Program-made: the position numbers and the translations under genes
Assembly: GCA_050246015.1 (NCBI GenBank)
Contig: JBFWWU010000024.1
Location: 1 to 54,560, forward strand
From: JTS-AC122 sp050246015
GTDB lineage: Bacteria > Planctomycetota > Phycisphaerae > Phycisphaerales > UBA1924
Length of the DNA: 54,560 nucleotides
Reading direction: 5' to 3'
The notes under the pieces: generated by a model
What the model was told of the DNA's origin: nothing
Seen by the model: only the letters and a program-made list of their open reading frames with translations
The model's database searches: none
In this document: in pieces, positions 43,869 to 53,300 of the stretch
Layout of the letters: every line of letters begins with the position of its first letter
How positions within the stretch are numbered: the stretch's first letter is position 1

Positions 43869-44455
43869 CCACCGCCCCCTTTTGTTGGCTCCCCCCCTCC
43901 ACCCCCTCCGGGACGGATGGTCAACGTGGTCACCGCATCACGACCCCCGCCGCCTCCCGCTGTTCTGGGTTCACGGATCTGGATGTCCAGCGCGGTGATC
44001 TTGGCGATGGTGCGGCCACCCGCGCCGGGCAATGTGTCGCCCTCGGCGAGCACGATCACTTTGTTGGCGTCAGGGTCGTAGAACATGGCTGAATAGGTGG
44101 CGCTTGAAGGTGAACCGGATGCGCCAGCGCTCCGTCCGTTCGCATCGTCGCCGCTCTTGATGATCGCCAGCAACTGAAGACGCAGCGGCGCTGGAGGGGG
44201 CGGGGCCGGAGTCGGCGGCGGCGCGGGAGGTGGTGCCGGGGGCGCCACCCACAGTGGAGTTTGGAATGCGACGAGGTCGAGCGATGCGCTGAGAGACTGG
44301 GTGCTGGGGTCTGCTGTGGGTACTGTCGGGCTTTGCGGCAACTGTGGCGTGCGATCGCGCTCGACCGGCCGGAGCGCCCACACGGATGCGACGATGATCG
44401 CGCCGGCGATGATCAGGCGCCGCTTCGTCATCAGGTTCGTGCGCTCGGAACTCAT
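43865..44455 (-). CDS. GspC/PilP-like secretion protein
   Basis: 196 residues: short cytoplasmic head, one membrane helix (LIIAGAIIVASVWAL), a long Pro-rich linker (PPAPPPAPPPTPAPPPPAP) and a small domain with LQLLAIIKSG, then YSAMFYDPDANKVIVLAEGD and IAKITALDIQIREP, which matches the homology-region pattern of GspC/PilP that docks to the secretin N-domains. The C-terminus is Gly-rich. The start at 44455 overlaps the GspE stop as ATGA; a longer frame to 44587 lies inside gspE. Confidence 0.72.
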   Translation of the reverse strand: MSSERTNLMTKRRLIIAGAIIVASVWALRPVERDRTPQLPQSPTVPTADPSTQSLSASLDLVAFQTPLWVAPPAPPPAPPPTPAPPPPAPLRLQLLAIIKSGDDANGRSAGASGSPSSATYSAMFYDPDANKVIVLAEGDTLPGAGGRTIAKITALDIQIREPRTAGGGGGRDAVTTLTIRPGGGGGGEPTKGGGG

Positions 44456-46395
44456 GCTTGGGGGGGCTCCTCCGTCATGTCGATCACGCGCGCGACTTCG
44501 GTCGGCGTGGTGATCCCCTGCTCCACGAGCCGGCGGCCCGCGTCGGCGAGTGTCACGGTTCCACCCCCCCCTCCCCCGTCGCGACACGCCGCATCCTTAA
44601 TAATGTTCGCCGAAGCTCGGCTATTGATAAGTTCGCGGATCGCCGAGTCGACCACGAGCAGTTCGAAGATGCCGGTGCGTCCTTTGAGGCCGCTGCCGAG
44701 GCAGGCTTCGCAGCCGCGTCCTTCGCACGAGCGGTGGACCGTGCGTACCAACCGCTGCGCCAGCACCGCCGAGAGCGAGGACGAGACCAGGAACGGCTCG
44801 ACACCCAGGTCCAGCAGCCGCGCGACGGCGCTGGCGGCATCGCCGGTGTGCAGCGTCGAGAGGACCAGGTGCCCGGTCAGCGACGCCTGCACGGCGATCC
44901 GCGCAGTCTCTTCGTCGCGGATCTCGCCGACCATGATGACGTCCGGGTCCTGCCGAAGGATGTGACGCAGGCCCGTGGCGAACGTGACGTTCTTCTTGGG
45001 GTCCACCTGCGTCTGGCTGATGGCCAGGCCGCTGGAGTGCGAAGCAGCGCGGTGCGCTAAGGCGGATCCGGTCTGACTTCCTGCAGCGCTGGAAGTGACC
45101 GGGTTTGATTCATGCGCCTCCCGCGCGATCAGAACTCCCCCGAGGTCATACTCGACCGGGTCCTCGATCGTCATGATGTTGAGTTCGCATGAAGACGGGG
45201 ACGAAGGGGCGGAGCCACGAAGGGACGAAGGGGAGGATGGCGAAGAGAGGGACGAAGGGACGGAGCCACGAAGGGACGAAGGGGAGGATGAAGATGTGGA
45301 GGACGCTTGTGCTCGATCCGGTGCGTCCTCGTGTTCAGCGCCGCGGTCGCTTGTAATGTTACTTCCGGCATTCGTCTCGCTGATCCACGCGAGCGTCGTG
45401 TACAGCGTAGTCGTCTTGCCGCTCCCGGTCGGGCCTGTGGAGAGCACGATCCCGCTGGTGCGGCTGACTTGCTCGAGGTAGCGCCGCTCGACCCCTTTGG
45501 GCATTCCCAGCGCTACGAAGCTCTTGAGGTGCGGCGAGCGCGAGGCGTCAAGCAACCGCACCACGACCCGCTCGCCGTAGGTGGACGGCAGCGTGCTCAC
45601 ACGCAGATCCACCCGTCTCCCCCCCTCCCCTACCTCGCGTGCTTCTTCGCGCGATGCGGCGGACGTGCTTGCTTTACTATATAATGTAGTGTTCGTCGCG
45701 GTGCTCCTCGCCTGCCCGATCGTGACCGAGGCGTGCCCGTCCTGGGGGGCGCGCCGCTCCGCCACGTCCAGGTGGGCCATCACCTTCACCCGGCTCACCA
45801 TTGCGCTCGCGGTCGAGCTGCCACCGGGCAACTCTCGAACCGTGTGCAGCGCGCCGTCGAGTCGGTACCGCACCAGCACGCGGTCGCGCAGCGGCTGGAT
45901 GTGCACGTCGCTGGCGCCCAGACGCAGGGCGTCGAAGAAGATCAGGTCCACCAGCCGCACGACCTGCGACTTGCCGTGCGTGCTCAAGAGGTCCCGCTCG
46001 GCCTCACGCATCGCCGCGGCAATGCCGGATTCATCGCCGTGGGCCGGTGCTTCAATGACGATTCGAGGTTCGTGGAGGTCGTCGTGCGGCCGGTCGGCGC
46101 TGGTCGCGTACCGCGCGTACGCCAGATCGATCGCGGCGGCGATCTCTTCACCGCCGCCTGGCGTGGAGCGTGTGACAACCCGGCGTTTCAGCCGCACGCC
46201 GACGTTGTGCACGGCCAGCGCGGGCGTCTGGTCGCACGTGAGCACGACCTCCGCGAGCTCTCCTGTCGGCGCGGAGCCGTTGGCGCTCGAGTTGCTCTCG
46301 GCGGCCCGTCCCCCGCTGAGCAGCAGGTGCCGCCGCGCGTACTCCTGCGGGATCAGGCGGAGGAAGTCCTCGGTTGGAGCGGCCACATCTATCAC
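44452..46395 (-). CDS. gspE: Type II secretion / type IV pilus ATPase (GspE/PilB-like)
   Basis: 647 residues. It powers pseudopilus assembly at the cytoplasmic side of the inner membrane. Seen: Walker A GPTGSGKTTT (about residue 320), Asp box MTIEDPVEYDL (about 406), Walker B VIMVGEIRDEETARIA (about 487) and His box LSTLHTGDAASAV. The zinc motif is reduced to CEGRGCEACLGSG. Unusual are low-complexity inserts: a Ser/Arg-rich block (SSSSPSSLRGSVPSSLSSP) between Walker A and the Asp box, another of about 45 residues just after it, and one before it (TNTTLYSKASTSAASREEA). The conserved motifs are intact, so it is probably functional. Confidence 0.92.
   Translation of the reverse strand: MIDVAAPTEDFLRLIPQEYARRHLLLSGGRAAESNSSANGSAPTGELAEVVLTCDQTPALAVHNVGVRLKRRVVTRSTPGGGEEIAAAIDLAYARYATSADRPHDDLHEPRIVIEAPAHGDESGIAAAMREAERDLLSTHGKSQVVRLVDLIFFDALRLGASDVHIQPLRDRVLVRYRLDGALHTVRELPGGSSTASAMVSRVKVMAHLDVAERRAPQDGHASVTIGQARSTATNTTLYSKASTSAASREEAREVGEGGRRVDLRVSTLPSTYGERVVVRLLDASRSPHLKSFVALGMPKGVERRYLEQVSRTSGIVLSTGPTGSGKTTTLYTTLAWISETNAGSNITSDRGAEHEDAPDRAQASSTSSSSPSSLRGSVPSSLSSPSSPSSLRGSAPSSPSSCELNIMTIEDPVEYDLGGVLIAREAHESNPVTSSAAGSQTGSALAHRAASHSSGLAISQTQVDPKKNVTFATGLRHILRQDPDVIMVGEIRDEETARIAVQASLTGHLVLSTLHTGDAASAVARLLDLGVEPFLVSSSLSAVLAQRLVRTVHRSCEGRGCEACLGSGLKGRTGIFELLVVDSAIRELINSRASANIIKDAACRDGGGGGGTVTLADAGRRLVEQGITTPTEVARVIDMTEEPPQA
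45200..45290. repeat. In-frame 51-base tandem duplication inside gspE
   Basis: A 40-base unit at 45200-45239 (begins GACGAAGGGG, ends GGGGAGGATG) recurs at 45251-45290 with one mismatch, a 51-base (17-codon) period. It encodes the Ser/Pro/Arg insert between Walker A and the Asp box. Confidence 0.85.
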
Positions 46396-46423
46396 AGTAT
46401 CACCACACTCGATGGTAACATAA

Positions 46424-46553
46424 ATGCGAACTCAGAGAGAGCGGAGCGAGACGGAGAGAATCAGAGAAGACCTTGTGACATGGATTGCGAGCATGACCTC
46501 CCAACATCATCTCTGATTCTCTCCGCCAATCTCTGCTACCTCCGAGTTCGCAT
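46424..46553. repeat. Imperfect inverted repeat between gspD and gspE
   Basis: Arms 46424-46468 and 46510-46553 share ATGCGAACTC/GAGTTCGCAT at their outer ends and GGAGAGAATCAGAGA/TCTCTGATTCTCTCC at their inner ends. The central spacer of about 40 bases is unrelated. It lies in the 207-base gap between the two secretion genes, upstream of gspE. Confidence 0.8.
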
Positions 46554-46602
46554 TCTGTCTTACCAAGTCCCAAGTCCCACCTCCCAAGTCCATCTTCCAT
46601 CC

Positions 46603-49062
46603 TCACCGAATCATCCTGGGCTCCACTTCAGGGAACCCGTCGTCCACGCCGGCCTCCGCCGCCTTGATCCCGCTGAGGTACTTGAGGTCCTCGAAGTCCG
46701 TGCGGCGTAGCACCTCGGCACGCAGGAACACGTAGAACTTCGAGTTGCTCGCCGACTTCGAGCGGTTCTTGAACGCCTCGCCCAGGATCGGGATCTGCGA
46801 GATCAGCGGCACCTGGTCCAGCGACTCGCCCTGGGTCGTCAGGTCCAGCCCGCCGACGGCAATGGTGAACCCGTCCGGCAGCGTCACGCTGCTGCTGACG
46901 TTGTTCGTCTGCTTTGGCGGCGGCAGGTTCTCACTCGGCGGCTGACCTACGAACGAACTCAGCTCCACGCTGAACGTAAGCAAGAGATGGTCGCCGTCGG
47001 CGATCTGCGGCTGTGCCGTCACCACCGTTCCGGCGCTGGCGACTCCGCCAAAGGACGTGGTCGCGAGCTGGTCCGATGCGCTGGTGCGCGTCGCGAACGG
47101 CTGCTCGACCACCGAGTTGAAGACCGCCTGCTCATTGTTATTAACTAATATCTGCGGCACGCTCACCGAGCGGCCTTTCGTTAGTGACTCCAGGGCGCGG
47201 ATCACCGCCGCGAACTCGCCAGGGCTCAAGAGCAGCGAAGTCCCGCCTCCGCCCGCCGCCGTGCGGTCACCAACCCCCGTACCCGCCGTACTCAGCCCAA
47301 AGAGAGACGAGAGACGCAGGATCGAGTCCGCCGACAGGTTCAGTTGTCCTTCCAGTTCGATCCCGAGGTTCCGCGATTGGCTGTCGTTCAGGCTCACGAC
47401 CAGCGCCTGCACCATCACCTGCGGTTGCCGCACGTCCAGCGTCCTCAGCAACCGCTCAACCTGCGCCAGCGCCCACGGCTCGCCAATGGCGATGATCGCG
47501 CTCGTGCCGGGGTCCGAGCTGAGCACGACATCGGCGGTGCTGGCCGAGCGGGTGTCGGTTGATCGCTCATCGCGACGAGTCGTCCGCGAACCGGTGCGCG
47601 ATGCGTCGTAGCCGCTCGGTAGAGGCGCCCCTCCCACGGACGATGCAGGTCCGTCAGCACGTGACGTGCCGGCTCCGGGAGGCGGGGCCGTCGATGGGGC
47701 ACTCGCCGAGCCGTCGTCGCCCGCCCGCAGCGCCCCGGCAGAGACCAGCCCCTGCAGGATCGCAAGAACTTCGTTCACATCGCGGTTGCGAACCTTGAGG
47801 ATCTTCATCGGCCGCCGCCCGTCCGGCGGCGCCTGGTTCAGGCTCTCGATGAGTTGTTTCACAGCATCATGTTGCGATGCCGTCGCTGTTATTAATAATG
47901 ATCCGGTCAGTTCATCCTGAACGATCTTGAATCGCTCGTCCCCCCCCAGTCCGCCCGCCCCCCCGCCTGTCACCCCGCTTGCTCCCACGCCGGATGTCCC
48001 ACTCGATCCGGGGCCTCCGGCGGTGCCGCCCGACCTGATCATCTGCTCAATCAGGTTCGCGACTTCCTTGAGTTCGAAGTAGCGGGGAACATAACGAACG
48101 ACCGTGACCTCCTCCCGTCGGTCCAGCGACATAAGTAGCTCACGCCACCCCCCCTGGCGGCTCTCCGGGGCCACGATCAGGATCGTCCGGCCGTCCGCAC
48201 CGACCAGAAGCGATCCTCCAGTTCCACCTGCTGCTCCCGCCGCGCTCCCGCCGGTACCGGAACCACTTCGGAAGCTTCCCCCGTCACGCCGGTCAGACAC
48301 CTGCATCGCCAGCGCCACAAGCGGCACCGCCGCCAGGTTCTTTACTTCGTATTCACGCACGACCATCGCCTCGCCCGCGATATCCAGCGCTGGGAGCAGC
48401 CGCATCGTCTGCAAGAGCCGTGGCGTCAGGTCGCTGATGAGCAGCGCCGAGTCGCCCATCGCCGCCGCCGTTCCACCCGGCTTCGAGCCCAGCTGCTTGA
48501 CCGACTCCACGAACCCCGAGTCGCGCGGCAAGCGATACTTACATACATACATCACCGACGAATAGCCCGCAGGTGGCGCTCCCTGGGCCGCATCAGCACT
48601 GTCCACGCCCACACGCTGCTCCCACCCATCCGGCTCGATCCGCGCCAGTCCCGCCGCTTGCTCAAGCTTGACCACGCTGAGTACTTCGCCCTTGCCGGCG
48701 GTGCGGATCGTGGTGAACCCGCGCGACGCCAATAGCTGATTGGTGAGCTCCCACAGCTGCTCATCCGTCACGCCCCCTCCCAGCCGCAGCGTCACTGTCC
48801 CCTTCACAACCGCCGCGTCGTACTCGATGTTCACCTTGAGGCGCGAGGACGCCATGTCGACGAGGCGAGCCAGGTCGAGCTGATCCGTGAGGGTGAGCGT
48901 GTCCGAAGGCGACGTGGCAGGCTGCCGCGTCTGCGCAATGGCGTTTGAGACAAGCAATGCAACGCTGGCCACGACGCACGCACACCAGCGCGCCGGCGCG
49001 GATACGCGAAGCGCATAGGGTCGCCCTGATTCGATCGTTGGCTCGCTGATAATGGCCCTCAC
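46603..49062 (-). CDS. gspD: Type II secretion secretin (GspD-like)
   Basis: 819 residues from a GTG start, the outer-membrane channel of the pathway. A signal region (CACVVASVALLVSNAIAQ) precedes N-domains (N0 about 55-125, then several ring domains including FKIVQDELTGSLLITATAS) and the secretin domain from about residue 560 (QVMVQALVVSLNDSQSRNLGIE, later VPLISQIPILGEAFKNR and FYVFLRAEVLR). Gly/Ser-rich inserts (SGSGTGGSAAGAAGG and GGTAGGPGSSGTSGVGASG) sit between N-domains. No Shine-Dalgarno precedes GTG 49062, and no better start keeps the signal peptide. It heads the secretion genes gspD-E-C-L-M-TPR. Confidence 0.93.
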   Translation of the reverse strand: MRAIISEPTIESGRPYALRVSAPARWCACVVASVALLVSNAIAQTRQPATSPSDTLTLTDQLDLARLVDMASSRLKVNIEYDAAVVKGTVTLRLGGGVTDEQLWELTNQLLASRGFTTIRTAGKGEVLSVVKLEQAAGLARIEPDGWEQRVGVDSADAAQGAPPAGYSSVMYVCKYRLPRDSGFVESVKQLGSKPGGTAAAMGDSALLISDLTPRLLQTMRLLPALDIAGEAMVVREYEVKNLAAVPLVALAMQVSDRRDGGSFRSGSGTGGSAAGAAGGTGGSLLVGADGRTILIVAPESRQGGWRELLMSLDRREEVTVVRYVPRYFELKEVANLIEQMIRSGGTAGGPGSSGTSGVGASGVTGGGAGGLGGDERFKIVQDELTGSLLITATASQHDAVKQLIESLNQAPPDGRRPMKILKVRNRDVNEVLAILQGLVSAGALRAGDDGSASAPSTAPPPGAGTSRADGPASSVGGAPLPSGYDASRTGSRTTRRDERSTDTRSASTADVVLSSDPGTSAIIAIGEPWALAQVERLLRTLDVRQPQVMVQALVVSLNDSQSRNLGIELEGQLNLSADSILRLSSLFGLSTAGTGVGDRTAAGGGGTSLLLSPGEFAAVIRALESLTKGRSVSVPQILVNNNEQAVFNSVVEQPFATRTSASDQLATTSFGGVASAGTVVTAQPQIADGDHLLLTFSVELSSFVGQPPSENLPPPKQTNNVSSSVTLPDGFTIAVGGLDLTTQGESLDQVPLISQIPILGEAFKNRSKSASNSKFYVFLRAEVLRRTDFEDLKYLSGIKAAEAGVDDGFPEVEPRMIR

Positions 49063-49132
49063 TCGTAGAGGGGGTGGCGGTGGAGCAAAGGTGCTGATTG
49101 ACGGACACGGGAGGGATCGACGGAAGGGAGAT

Positions 49133-49169
49133 GGGGGTTGGGGATCGGGGGGATGGGGGGTTGGGGGGG
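49133..49169 (+). other. G-quadruplex-forming G-run array
   Basis: Five runs of 4-7 G (49133-49137, 49140-49143, 49147-49152, 49155-49160, 49163-49169) with loops of 2-3 bases in the gap between gspD and the upstream gene. The array abuts the TAG stop of that gene; the minus transcript carries C-runs. Confidence 0.7.
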
Positions 49170-49850
49170 CTATTCGAAGACGACGCGGAGTTGCGGGAGG
49201 AGTGCGTCCATGCGCTGGCGTGCCTGAATGACGTCTGAGTTGGTGCGCACCTGGCTCAGGATCTGGGCGTGCCGTGCGGAGAGTTCTTCACCGAGCCGAT
49301 CAGCACGGCGTTCGGCCACGAGGGCCGCCTCATAGGCGGACCAGTCGTCGCTCGACAGGCTCGCGGCACGAGATTCGGGGGGCACGACGTAACCGGTCGT
49401 GACGCGGAAGTGCTGGATTGCAGTGACGGCTTCGGCGCCGAGGTCTTGAAGCGCCAGTGTTACCAGCGACTCGGCGACCGTATGAGTCAGAGCATCAGCT
49501 GCGGCGAGGTCGGCACGCCCCTGCGTCAGCGCCGCGCCGAGTTCGGTGCTCGCGGGATCGCCGCGGAGCTGCTCGATCGCCGTGGTCACGCGGCCCGCCG
49601 CGTCGGACGCTGCCTGCCCTGCCTGCGCCCACTGATCGCGCAGCTGCTCGGCGGCCAGGAGGCGAGCCAGCAGCCCCTGCGCCTGCTCCGCAGACACATT
49701 TGCCGCCGCCAGCGATTCGGGGCTCAGGCCCAGGGCGTGGGCGGTCTGGCACTCAACCGACGGAGAGGGGGGCGGAGTCGGGGGGGGCGGCGTTTCCGTG
49801 TCGGCCGGTCTGATTGCGAACCACAAGCTGATCCCGATTGCCATGAACAT
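49170..49850 (-). CDS. Membrane-anchored coiled-coil protein of unknown function
   Basis: 226 residues. A short N-terminal membrane segment (FMAIGISLWFAI) is followed by a Pro-rich linker (PPPPTPPPSPS) and about 170 residues of Ala/Glu/Gln/Arg-rich helix (LAAANVSAEQAQGLLARLL onward), which is likely coiled coil in the periplasm. GGGAGG six bases before ATG 49850 fixes the start; the frame runs to 50162 without a signal. No family is recognised. It is upstream of gspD on the same strand and may be part of the secretion locus. Confidence 0.7.
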   Translation of the reverse strand: MFMAIGISLWFAIRPADTETPPPPTPPPSPSVECQTAHALGLSPESLAAANVSAEQAQGLLARLLAAEQLRDQWAQAGQAASDAAGRVTTAIEQLRGDPASTELGAALTQGRADLAAADALTHTVAESLVTLALQDLGAEAVTAIQHFRVTTGYVVPPESRAASLSSDDWSAYEAALVAERRADRLGEELSARHAQILSQVRTNSDVIQARQRMDALLPQLRVVFE

Positions 49851-50385
49851 CGCGAACCTCCCGTTGATTTCCCTAGATTGCTCTGGTGTCCCCGGCGCTT
49901 GACTCGTCACGCGGCAGCGCGAGTCCGGATTCCGCCCTGCCGCGCCCGATGAGGCAGTGTACATCGTCCGCCCGAAATGCACAAGACCAAAATCGTGACT
50001 GGGCGCACGAATTCGTCGCGGCGCGGAACGTCGCACCCGGATCCCGGTGGATGTCCGAACCAGACCGTGTGCATCACGAGTCATCCCTCGACCACTTATA
50101 AGTGTGATCACGACTGTGATGTTCCGCAAACGGCACACGATTCGTAAGGCCGTCATAGCCAAGGCGACGGCAACATCGCGGCGACTAAAGATTTTCTTAC
50201 AATTCCGACGGAACCCCTATTGACAAGCGAAGCCGCGAGCGGCATATTGACAGCAGCCACGCGCGACTGATCGCGCGGCCCGGGCGCAGCGGCCCGGTGT
50301 GTGCGGGCGGGATCCCTTGACAACTCACCGGGGTGGCCCCTTGCCTCCTTTCGGTGGTCACTCGGACTGACTTGGGAGGCTGGTC
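49851..50385. other. Divergent intergenic region, coiled-coil gene / RHS gene
   Basis: 535 bases. No gene is seen. It includes a 12-base palindrome CACTTATAAGTG (50093-50104), an AT-rich block near 50186-50200 and the candidate RHS promoter. GC-rich inverted repeats (GGCCCGGGC region, about 50277-50300) lie in the leader, and GGGAGG precedes the RHS start. Confidence 0.5.
50220..50248 (+). promoter_or_regulatory. Candidate sigma-70 promoter for the RHS gene
   Basis: Perfect -35 TTGACA (50220-50225), a 17-base spacer and -10 CATATT (50243-50248, four of six matches), with an AT-rich stretch upstream (about 50186-50200). Start would be about 130 bases before the RHS ATG, leaving a structured leader. 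Confidence 0.45.
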
Positions 50386-53300
50386 ATGGCGCGCGGCAAC
50401 TCGTCGAAACTCGGGTCCCCACGAACAAACGCAGTCGCAAGAATCCACAAGGACGATCCGGACGGCACCGTCCAGGCCGCCGCCTCGACGCCGCGAGGGA
50501 CGCGAACGGCCAGACGCGCGGCGCTCGTGTGGCTCAGCGCTGTCCTCGCGATGCTCCTCGGGCTGTGTCTCCAGCCAACGGCGGCGCTCGGCCAGTGCAA
50601 TGCTATTCCGTCGCACGATTTGTGCGAAATGGACACATGCGACACCTATCCGATAGGCGGCTGGACAGCGTACTACTGCGTCGTCGCGGAGTCGATCAGT
50701 TCCGGCAACCCCTTTGGTAACACGGATCGAGACGCGATGGGCGGAACGAATGCCGATGACATTAAGGTATTCATCTGGCAGGTGCTGGACTGCGCTCCGC
50801 CCGGTTGGTTCAACAATCCAGACAACATCATCCGTTCGGTCTGCTGGTTCCACTCGTACACCTCGCTCACCTGCAAGGACGCCCTGCACGCGCTGCGAGA
50901 GATCTTCCAAGTACTCTACTGCCGGGACCCGGACGGCCAGGAGCTTCGCAACCTGCTGTTCTGCTTGTCCGGGTGCGACTGCGCCGTACAGGCTGCGGCC
51001 GGCGACGAACCGTGCTACTTCGTGCCCGACGACGATTCCTGCGATCTGGATGGGGATATGACGACGGATTGTTACGACCTGAGCATCTTTCTCGCCCGGT
51101 CCGAGGTCTGCTGCGGCGAGGGATACTTCCCATTCATATATCCCGACTACTTCGAGCGAGTCGCCCGCCGCGCGTGCATCTGGTTCACCTCATCGCCGTG
51201 CAGTTCAGATGCGCCGGACAAGCCGCCCTGCTCCGATATCTACGCGTGCATCACGCAGTATCTCGGCCACCCGCTCGATGACGAGTCGCGCGCGCTGCTG
51301 CGAACCTGCACCGGGTGCACCACTCCCGACTGCGAGCAGGTCGGAGAGACTGGCTGTCTCTACAAGCCCAGTGATTTCGAGTGCGACGTCAACTGGGACG
51401 GGATGGTCGACTGCGACGACTTGAGGATTTTCATCGAGTTCGCGAACGATTGCCAGATCGCGCAGTGCGAAGCTGAGTTGACCAAGGATGAGAAGCTCGC
51501 GCTGATCTGTGAGTTCCTGTCGATGTGCGAGGGCGCCTTCGGGTTTGATCCGTGCGGCCCGATCTTCCGCTGCGCCCGCGCCATCCTGGGTTCTCCGCTG
51601 ACCAAAGCGCAGCGCGAGGCGCTCCTGATCTGCTCCTATTGCGGCGTCCCATCGACGGACTCACCGCCCCCGAGTCCGACACTGCCACCCGGCGAGCGTC
51701 GCCGGAGCCACCGGGACAGTGGCGGGTGGAACGGCTGGCGACCCCCGCACGGCCCCAACTCTCCACCGGAGCCCAGGATACCCAACTCCGGATCGCCCGA
51801 TTTCCCCGTCGCGGGACCGGCGACGCCCGGAGAAGAAACGCCCGGCGAACCCGAGGGCGAGGACAGCGGGGGCTGCTGGGGAGACATGATGGTTGCCAGT
51901 TGGCCGGTGAGCCTCTTCGACGGCACCAAGAGCGAACGGGCGATCGATCTTTCGGTGAGTTTGCCCGGCGCCGACTTCGTGCTCTCGCGAGAATACAACA
52001 GCGATCCGAACTACGCCGGCGCGTCCCTGGCCGGCAACCGGTGGATGATGAACGCGTTCCGCTTCCTGGACATCCCGGCGGATCCGGACACCGACCCGAT
52101 TGTCTTGTACGGCCCGCCGATGTATTACCAGATCGAGTTCTCCAAGGTCTCGGGATCCCCTTCGACCTGGAAATCCGGCGGTCCCAGCACGTGGTACATC
52201 AGACAGGAAACCTGCACGATCGGGAGCACCAGCTACAACATCTGGCGCCTGACCGAGCCAGGCGGGTACGAGATCGACTTCTTCCGCTCCGGCACCGCGC
52301 CGTCGGGAATGACCAGCGCGCAGGTGGAGGGGCTGCAGCTCCAGCGCCGCGACGTCTCTGGGAACAAGCAGACGTACGAGTACAGCCTCTACGGCGGCAC
52401 GTCCTCGGTTGCTCGCCTTGAGAGCATCTACCTGAACGGCACCGACGATTCCGACTCGGCGGCGATCGTGCAGTTCCTGTGGCACACGTCGACGGTTGAC
52501 TCGGATCTGTACGGCAAGCTCGACAACGCCAGGGTGCTCCGCCAGAACGCCTCCAGCGCGTGGATTGAGACCGACCGCGTCGACTACACCTACCACACCG
52601 GCGCCGCCGATCACCTCGGTTCCGCAGGCGACCTCGTTGAGGTGGTCCGCAGCACGGCGGTCGAGGGCGCACCCGTCGGTGAGGCGATGTGGAAGCGTGT
52701 GACCCAGTACCGCTACTACAAGAACGACTTGGCGGGTAGCAACAATGACGACCGGCTCAACGGCTTCGGCGATGAATCCCAACTCAAGCTCGTCATCGAG
52801 CCGGCGCAGGTCGAGTACTTCGCGCAGCAATACTCGCTGGCGAACTACCTCCCCGCGTCCACCGCGCTGACGACCGCGGCTGCGCAGCTGATGACGCTCG
52901 CCGATAGCGCGACGGCCTTTACCGAGAACATGGTGACGTACACCGTGATGGACCTGGCGTCGAAGATCGTCTCATACGACCCCAGCTCGAAACGCGTGGT
53001 CGCCGAGTTCATCCAGTCCGGCTGCGCGTGCAGCGGAGCGGCGCAGGGAACGAAGGTGACGTTTGATTACCTGGGGGTCAGCGGCAGTCCAACGGTCAAG
53101 GTGACGCAGCTCACGTACGATGGATCGATCACCTCCGGGGACGACTACTCGACGGCGTTCCAAGTAACCTTCTACGACATGGAGACGTACGACGGCGTGC
53201 CCTATGTCCGCACGGTTGCGATCTGTGATCCGACGCTGTCGAATAAGTGGATCGGTCAGTATCTGTACGAGGACGGCACCAGCAGCACGTTGGCGGGGCG

